NCBI GenBank assembly: GCA_029204225.1
Contig: CM055092.1
Span: forward strand, 78,219,527 to 78,283,526
DNA from: Diphasiastrum complanatum
Taxonomy: Eukaryota; Streptophyta; Lycopodiopsida; Lycopodiales; Lycopodiaceae
DNA length: 64,000 bases
Direction: 5' to 3'
Shown: positions 57,485 through 64,000 of the stretch, in pieces
Position numbering within the stretch: position 1 is the first letter of the stretch
Layout of the letters: each line of letters begins with the position of its first letter
The notes under the pieces: generated by a model
Seen by the model: the letters and a program-made list of their open reading frames with translations, nothing else
Database searches by the model: none
Told to the model about the DNA's origin: nothing
Translations under genes and position numbers: made by a program

Positions 57485-58512
57485 CACTTCACAACTTCCT
57501 TTAAAGCAGCAATTCGAGCACTAGGTTCAAATCTTCCAGCATATTTCCATCTGACTACTTCTTGAACTGCCGATATTTCTGTTGTGAAGATCCCAATCTC
57601 AACAAATAAAAGCACACGTGGTGACAACTTGCAGACTTTTCCTTACGTAAATATTCCATCATCTAGTAAAAATGTTTATCCATCAGCACCACACAAGTGT
57701 TTGTCTCTAGAAGTCAGGGTTGATAGAGAACATTGCATGTCAGCATGCCTTACTTTTTGCTTAAGTTCTTCAACATATGCAGCTTTCTCAAACAAATCCT
57801 TGGCTTGCGTATTTGATAAGAACCTCAGCTTATCAGCTTCTGATCTGCACACAAGCCCATCAAGTTCAATTAAGCCTAGAATGAGGGAATTAATTTTAGA
57901 TTCTACTAGATAACCACTCACTATTATGTGGGTCTTGAAAGTTCTTCACTTCACGACACATATTCAGATTAGAAAGCACCAAAGAATTACGATTCACAGT
58001 AGGCATACTTAGAAACATAGTACAACATGTTTCAAATCGAGAATGGCCCAGGAATTTTGGAACTTGAAAAAAATTTAGGAGAATTTGAATCTAGCAAAGT
58101 ATCAAAAGCAACAAAAGTAGAACATAGCAAACATGATTTGTCTTTAGCACAATTTCCCACAACAGAAACTTTAGCTCTCACACATTCCCGAGCTTCCCAA
58201 AAATGCATGGAATGCTAAGATTGAATACTTATCCAAAAAAGTTTCAAATCTACATTAAATCGGAAAGACTCGTAACTAGTTTCAGAAAGCAAAGAAGAAT
58301 GAAGTTTTCCAAAGTGGGACATTATTTGCTCTTTGTGTTTGACAATGCAATTTGGTAAAATCTGTTCGGTGTTAGAAATTAGGTCAAGAACAATATTCGT
58401 ACTATAAAGTTATCAAATACTTTCCCCATACTAACATTGTTTTGGACAAGGATTTCTCAAGCTCCAAAGATTTCTGTCTGAGATCGTTCACCTCAATATC
58501 TAAAGCCGATGC
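57485..58512 (-). CDS. Coiled-coil unit 6 (X6, Y6, damaged Z6)
   Basis: X6 58436-58512 (ASALDIEVNDLRQKSLELEK, SLSKT), Y6 57754-57844 (SEADKLRFLSNTQAKDLFEK, AAYVEELKQK), Z6 57485-57597 (113 nt). Z6 has lost bases near its end (GAAGTTGTGAAGTG before the donor), so its length is not a multiple of three and inclusion would shift the frame. X6 and Y6 are intact. Confidence 0.58.
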
Positions 58513-59084
58513 CTGCAAGGACATAACAGTATATGTAACACATCAAAGACTTCAACAAATCCCAAAACATAGAGCCATAGTTACCTTGGGAACATAATGT
58601 AAAATCAAGAATATGGTAAATCGTACACATTCAAAAAAATTCATGACCATAAAAGCTCTAAACTGAAAACACTTCGGACTCTAGTTTCAAACAATATATC
58701 ATGAACTCCCGCACAACTCTTTGTGACCACCTTGAATATGAACAAACTACTTGTTGAATTCGTGTTCTCAAACAGTAGGGCGGCAAAACAGACATATATG
58801 TCAACCCACAGGCATACGTATACATAGAAATACCCTTTCAAGGTTCAACCATACATGTACGGACAGTAGCATTGCTAGAATCTATAAATTCACTTTGACA
58901 AATGCAACTGTCCATAATGAAATGCCCAATCTTTGTTTGACAGTTACATGGCAGTATAGGGCCTTCTAGCAGTGGGGTAAGGTCATTAATAGCTCAGTTC
59001 TGGCTAGAAACAGTGTCTTCTAGATTTCAAGCTCGTCACCTGAAAGGGCTTCTGTTTTATATATTAACATTCATTCGGTGATAC

Positions 59085-60145
59085 CTCTGCAGTGCACTTT
59101 TCAACCTCCTTTAAAACAGCAATACGAGCACTAGCTTCATCTCTTGAAGCATCGTTACATCTGACTACTTCTTGAAGTGCTGATATTTCTGTTGAGAGTA
59201 TCCCAATCTCAACAAATGAACTTGCAGAGTTTTCCTTATCTAAATATTTCATCATCTGGTAAATATGTTCATCCATCAGCACCACACAAGTGTTTATCTC
59301 TAGAAGTCACGGTTGATAGAGTACATTGCATGTCAGTATGCCTTACTTTTTGTTCAAGTTCTTCAACATATGCAGCTTTATCAGACAAATCTTCGGCTTG
59401 CGTATTTGATAAGAACCTTAGCTTATCAGCTTCCGATCTGCACACAACTCCATCAAGCTCAATTAAGACTAGGATGAGAAAATTTATTTTAGATTCTACT
59501 GAATGACAACCCACTATTAACCGGGTCTGCAGAATTCTTCACTTCACGATACATATTCAGATTAGAAAGCAGCAAATATGAATCAAAGTTGGCACACTTA
59601 GAAACATACTACAACTAGTTTCGAATCGGGTATTGATCAGGAATCTTGGAACATGAAAGAAAATCAGGAGAATTTGAATATGGCAAAGTATCAAAAGGAT
59701 AAAATTCATGTCAAACATAGCAAAGATGATGTATCTTTAGCAAAATTTCCCACACGACAAACGTTACCTCTCACAGAATCCCTAGCTTCCCAGAAATGCA
59801 TTGAAATCTAAGATTGAAAAATTATACAAACAAATTTCAAATCTACATCAAATCGGAAATATTCAAAAAGGTTTTGAACCCTTTGGATTGAGATTCATTG
59901 CAAGTAGCCCTAGAAAGCAAGAAAATTTGGAGTTTTTCAAAGTGGGCCTTCATTTGGTCTTTGGGGAAAATTTGATAATCCAATCTGGTGGAATCTGTTC
60001 AGTGTTAGAAATTAGGCAAGGAACATTACTCATACTATAAAGCTATCAAAGACTTTCCCCATGCTAACCTTGTTTCGGCCAAGGAACTTTCAAGCTCCAA
60101 GCCTTTCTGTCTGAGATCATTCAACTCAATATTTAAAGCCGATTC
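59085..60145 (-). CDS. Coiled-coil unit 7 (X7, Y7, Z7)
   Basis: X7 60069-60145 (ESALNIELNDLRQKGLELES, SLAET), Y7 59347-59437 (SEADKLRFLSNTQAEDLSDK, AAYVEELEQK), Z7 59085-59207 (123 nt, 41 residues: IGILSTEISALQEVVRCNDA, SRDEASARIAVLKEVEKCTA, E). In frame with proper donors; Z7 is one residue short. Confidence 0.7.
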
Positions 60146-60589
60146 CTGCAAGGCAATGATGGTATAACACATCAAAGACTTTGGTAAATGGTTCACATTC
60201 AAAAAAATTCGTGACCATAATGGCTTTGAACTGACAACACTTCGGACTCTAGTTTCAAACATTACATCATAAACTCCTGCACAGCTCTTTGTCACCACCT
60301 TGAATATGAACAATCTACTTGTTGACTTTAAGTTTTTCCAAGAGTAGGGCGCCAAAACAGACATATGTGTCATTGCTAGCAGCTATACATTCACTTTGAC
60401 GAATGTGACCGCCCTTAATAAAATGCCCAATCTTCATTTGACAGTTCAATTATTGGCTGTATAGAGTCTTCTAGCAGTGGGGTAAGGTCATCAATAGCTC
60501 AGTTCTAGCTAGAAACCATGTTTTCTAGATTTCAAGCTCATCACTTAAAAGGACTTGGGTTTTATACATTAACATTCATTCGGTGATCC

Positions 60590-61621
60590 CTCTTCATTGC
60601 ACTTTTCAAGTACCTTTAAAACAGCAACATGAGCACTAGCTTCATCTCTTGAAGCATCTTTCCATCTGACTACTTCTTCTTGAAGTGCTGATATTTCTGT
60701 TGAGAGGATCTCAATCTCCACAAATAAAAGAACACGTGGTCACAACTTGCAGACTTTTCCTTATCTAAATATTTCATCGTATGTCTCTAGAAGTCAGGTT
60801 CGATAGAGTACATTGCATGTCAGTATGCCTTACTTCTTGTTCAAGTTCATCAACATATGCAGCTTTCTCAGACAAATCTTTAGCTTGCATATTTGATAAG
60901 AACCGGGGTCACAACTTGCAATGTTCTCTTATCTAAATATTTCATCATCTGATAAAAATGTTTATCAATTAGTACCACAGAAGTGTTTGTCTCTACAAGT
61001 CAGGGTTGATAGAGTACATTGCATGTCAGCATGCCTTACTTTTTGTTTAAGTTCTTCAACATATGCAGCTTTCTCAGACAAATCTTTGGCTTGCGTATTT
61101 GATAAGAAACTCAGCTTATCAGCATCGAATCTGCACACAAGCCCATCAAGTTCAATTAAGACTAGGATGAGGGAATTTATGTTACATTCTACTAGATGAC
61201 AACTCACTATCAACTGGGTCTGCAGAATTCTTCACTTCAAGATACATATTCATATTAGAAAGCAGCAAAAAATCATGTAGAACATAGCAAAGATGATGTG
61301 TCTTTAGCATATTTGCAACACCAGAAACATTACCTCTCACACATTCCCTAGCTCCCCAGAAATGCACTAAATGCCAACATTGAAAACTTTACCAAACAAG
61401 TTTCAAATCTACATTCATTCGGAAAGATTCGGGCCTTTATTTGATCCTTGTGAAAATTTGATAATCTAATTTGGTCGAATCTGTTTGGTGTTAGAAATTA
61501 GGGCAAGAACAATATTTGTAATCAAATGCTTTTCCCATACTAACCTTGTTTCGTCCAAGGATTTCTCAATTTTCAAGACTTTCTGTCTGAGATTCTTCAG
61601 CTCCATATATGAATCCGATGC
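60590..61621 (-). CDS. Coiled-coil unit 8 (X8, Y8, extra partial Y, Z8)
   Basis: X8 61545-61621 (ASDSYMELKNLRQKVLKIEK, SLDET), Y8 61040-61130 (FDADKLSFLSNTQAKDLSEK, AAYVEELKQK), Z8 60590-60715 (126 nt, 42 residues: IEILSTEISALQEEVVRWKD, ASRDEASAHVAVLKVLEKCN, EE). A second, incomplete Y (about 60834-60904) sits between Y8 and Z8 and breaks off at a direct join to Y8-side intron sequence at 60905, the scar of an unequal exchange. The Z8 donor is GG instead of GT, so Z8 may not splice normally. Confidence 0.58.
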
Positions 61622-62177
61622 CTGTAAGGACATAACGTTATAACACATCAAAGGCTGTCACAATCTGAAAACATACAAATATAGTTACTTTGTGACATAA
61701 TGTAAAATCCAGAATTTCGTATTCACATTCAAAAAAATTCGTGACCATAAAGGCTCTAAACGGACAACACTTCGGACTCTAATTTCGAACATTACATCAT
61801 ATACTCCTGCACAACTCTTTGTCAGCACCTTGAATATCAACAATCTACTTGTTGAATTTCAGTTCTCAAAGAGTAGGGCAGCAAAACAAACATATGTTTC
61901 ACCCAACAGGCATACGCACACATAGGCATACCCTTGAAAGTTGCAACCATATGTGTAGGGACAGTAGCATTGCTAGCAGCTATACATTCACTTTGACAAT
62001 TGTGATCGCCCTTAATACAATGCCGTATCTTCGTTTGACAGTTCAATTATTGGCAATATAGGGCCCTCAAGAAGTGGGTAACGTCATTAATCACTCAGTT
62101 CTAGCTAGAGACAGTGTTTTCTAGATTTCAAGCTCGTCACCTGAAACGACTTGTGTTTTATGTATTAATCAACTTAC

Positions 62178-63222
62178 TTTAAAACAGCAATACGAGCACT
62201 AGTTTCATCTCTTGCAGCATCTTTCCATCTGACTACTTCTTGAAGTGCTGATATATCTGTTGAGAGGATCTTAATCTCAACAAATAACAGAACATCTGGT
62301 CACAACCTTCGGAGCTTACCTCATCTAAATATGCATTATCTGGTAAAAATGTTTATCCATCAGGACCACACAAGTGTTTATCTCTAGAAGTCAGGGTTGA
62401 CAGAATTGCATGTCAGTATCCCTTACTTTTTGTTCAAGTTCTTCAACATATGCAGCTTTTGAAGACAAATCTTTGGCTTGCGTATTTGATAAGAACCTCA
62501 GCTTATTAGCTTCCAATCTGCACACAAGCCCATCAAGTTAATTAAGACCAGGATGACTTTATTTTAGATTCCACTATATGACAACTCACTATTAACTGGT
62601 TCTGCAGAATTCTTCACGTCACGATACATACTCAGACTACAAAGCAGCAAAGAATTACGATTTGAAGTTGGCACACTTAGAAACATAGTACAGCCAGTTT
62701 CAAATCGGAAATTCCCCAGGAATATTGGAACTTGAAAAAAAATTAGGAGAACTTGTATCTAGCAATGTATCAAAAGCATACAATTCATGTAGAACATAGC
62801 AAAGTTGATGTGTCTTTAGCACAATTTCCCACACCAGAAACATTCCTCTCACACACTCCCTAGTTTCCCAAAAATGCATTGAATGCTAAGATTGAAAACT
62901 TAAGCAAACTAGTTACAAATCTACATTAAATCGGAAAGATTCAAAAAGGTTCTGAACCCTTTGGATCGAGACTCGTTGTAACTAGGCTTAGAAAGCAAAG
63001 AAGAATGAAGTTTTCCAAAGTGGGCCTTTATTGGGTCTTTGGGAAAATTTGACAATCCAATTTGGTCGAATCTGTTCGATGTTCGAAATTAGCTCAAGAA
63101 AAATATTTGTACTATAAAGCTATCAAATATTTTCCCCATACTAACCTTGTATTGGCCAAGGATTTCTCAAGCTCCAAGACTTTCTGTCTGAGATTGTTCA
63201 CCTCAATATCTAAAGCCAATGC
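62178..63222 (-). CDS. Coiled-coil unit 9 (X9, Y9, shortened Z9)
   Basis: X9 63146-63222 (ALALDIEVNNLRQKVLELEK, SLANT), Y9 62427-62517 (LEANKLRFLSNTQAKDLSSK, AAYVEELEQK), Z9 62178-62275 (98 nt: IKILSTDISALQEVVRWKDA, ARDETSARIAVLK). Z9 lost its last third in a deletion that left GTAAGTTG as donor; its length is not a multiple of three. Above X9 the inter-unit intron continues to 63530, where a LINE begins, so further units may exist outside the window. Confidence 0.6.
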
Positions 63223-63530
63223 CTGCAAGGACATAACGCTATAACACATCAAAGACCTCCACAATCGGAAAACATACAGCGAAAGTTAGTTTATGAACAT
63301 AATGTAAAATCCAGAATTTGGTAAACAGTCCACATTCAAAAAAATACTTGACCATAAAGGCTCTAAACTCACAACACTTCAGCCTCTAGTTTCAAACATT
63401 ACATGATAAACTCCTGCAAATCTCTTTGTCACCACCTTGAATATGAGCAATCTACTTCTTAAATTTGAGTTCTCAAAGAGTAGGGCATCAAAACAGACAT
63501 ATATGTCACCACACAGGCATACGTACAGAT

Positions 63531-64000
63531 CCTGCATGTAACTATTTTTGACAATTCTGGATCACAAAGCAGATTTCCTATCATGTAGTGCTACTGCTGA
63601 AGAAAGATGTGATACGAGCCGCAACATGAGGTAACATGGACCGTCACTGACGTCGTCTAGGAGGGTGAAAACTATGCACTCTCGTAACATGGCGTGAAGT
63701 GCGAACTGCAGCATGACTATGAGTGATACACTGTCTCTGACATCGGTGAGGTGGTGTGTCATTGTCATCGTCATCAGACCGTGTCTGTCTCCTGGTGAAG
63801 AAGGATGTAATCTGAGCCTGAGAGCTAGGATGTGGCTGGTTAGCTGACTGGTACATATCCTGGCGCAGCAAGACCATCTCTCGTAGCATAACTGCGACAC
63901 AACGAGAGTCCTCATAACCAATTAGTGCTCTGAGTGTAGTAGGCATGTCACGGAATAGACAGTGATATCTCCCTCTAATCTCATAATATATGGGGCATCT
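63531..64000 (-). pseudogene. LINE C-terminal end, runs off window
   Basis: The minus-strand frame is open from the window edge to 63644. The first 18 codons read RCPIYYEIRGRYHCLFRD, then TLRALIGYEDSRCVAVMLRE and MVLLRQDMYQ, then a hydrophilic tail with RRQTRSDDDDNDTPP. CP.Y.EIRGR...LF...........CVA..L.E is the pattern of the C-terminal domain after the RT in plant LINEs. The tail (C-A/V-A-x-M-x-R-E-M) matches the LINE at 43039-43100. The right boundary of the coiled-coil intron is at about 63530. Frame intactness upstream cannot be judged. Confidence 0.65.

Larger units (their letters stand above)
46364..63530 (-). other. Tandem exon-triplet array of a coiled-coil gene
   Basis: Nine X-Y-Z triplets spaced 1,476-1,633 bp apart (X to X) for units 9 to 2, with a 4.4-kb gap to unit 1 holding flank T2, a copia scrap, a MITE and segments W. 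Introns are conserved too: the donor-side stretch with GCATTGCTAGCAGCTATACA and CACTTTGACCAAT, and the acceptor-side stretch with CCATACTAAC and AAATTAGGTCAAGAACAAT, recur in most units. Ideal unit length is 77+91+126 = 294 nt = 98 residues = 14 heptads. Leu/Ile/Val recur at heptad a/d positions, with Glu/Lys elsewhere. No start codon or promoter is in view; the gene's 5' end must lie beyond 63.5 kb. I do not recognise the protein. Confidence 0.7.

Noticed and set aside
54642-61199. Recurring plus-strand frames of about 90-119 codons with SLSASDLHTSPSSSIKTRM
   Set aside because: They are the antisense of exon Y and its flanking introns in successive units; the splice signals and codon pattern support the minus strand.

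Overview
This window is nuclear DNA from a land plant with a repeat-rich, probably large genome. The evidence is several Ty1/copia elements primed by plant initiator tRNA-Met, plus LINE, hAT and Ty3/gypsy remnants, long AT-rich non-coding stretches, and intron-split genes with GT/AG borders. I see no bacterial, plastid or mitochondrial genes and no rRNA or tRNA gene. I cannot name the species.

Layout. 1-2121: non-coding DNA with a trio of GC-rich hairpins and a Ty3/gypsy gag scrap. 2122-6187: copia element A (minus), lacking integrase, its 5' LTR cut short. 6790-12926: copia element F (minus), nearly intact, with near-identical LTRs and a perfect 5-bp target duplication. 12927-15337: non-coding DNA with a long CT microsatellite. 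15338-15901: a copia RT scrap (E), interrupted by element D (LTR, primer site and gag remnant, 15902 to about 18800). About 18800-30970: an old, internally deleted copia element C (minus), broken by copia element B (plus, 22015-27862) and by J, a non-autonomous copia derivative (28047-30098). 31010-36970: a 90-bp tandem repeat, two copies of an unidentified decayed coding family, and the decayed copia elements I and H. 40170-43038: copia remnant G (plus) with its 3' LTR. 43039-45880: a LINE reverse transcriptase gene (minus) split by a truncated hAT transposon (43471-45620) whose 8-bp target duplication is still perfect.

The one locus that looks like a host gene is on the minus strand. From about 63.2 to 46.9 kb, three small exons recur nine times: X of 77 nt, Y of 91 nt and Z usually of about 126 nt. 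An ideal unit encodes 98 residues of coiled coil, which is exactly 14 heptads (X+Y 56 residues, Z 42). All nine X and all nine full Y exons are open and of identical length, although the introns carry many indels. The array ends twice in the same flanking sequence (50745-51056 and 46364-46705), which suggests two tandem gene copies or an internal segmental duplication. Further along the same strand, at 38350-38502, lies a terminal coding exon that continues a coiled coil and ends in Cys-Cys-Ser-Cys-Leu, a CaaX-type prenylation signal. My inference is a long rod-like protein anchored to a membrane by its lipidated C-terminus, whose rod grew by unequal crossing-over of an exon triplet. Several Z exons are damaged, so the array may be partly decayed or may use exon skipping.

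The retrotransposon polyproteins have gag (RNA packaging, CCHC knuckle), protease, integrase, reverse transcriptase and RNase H. All carry at least one lesion in this window.
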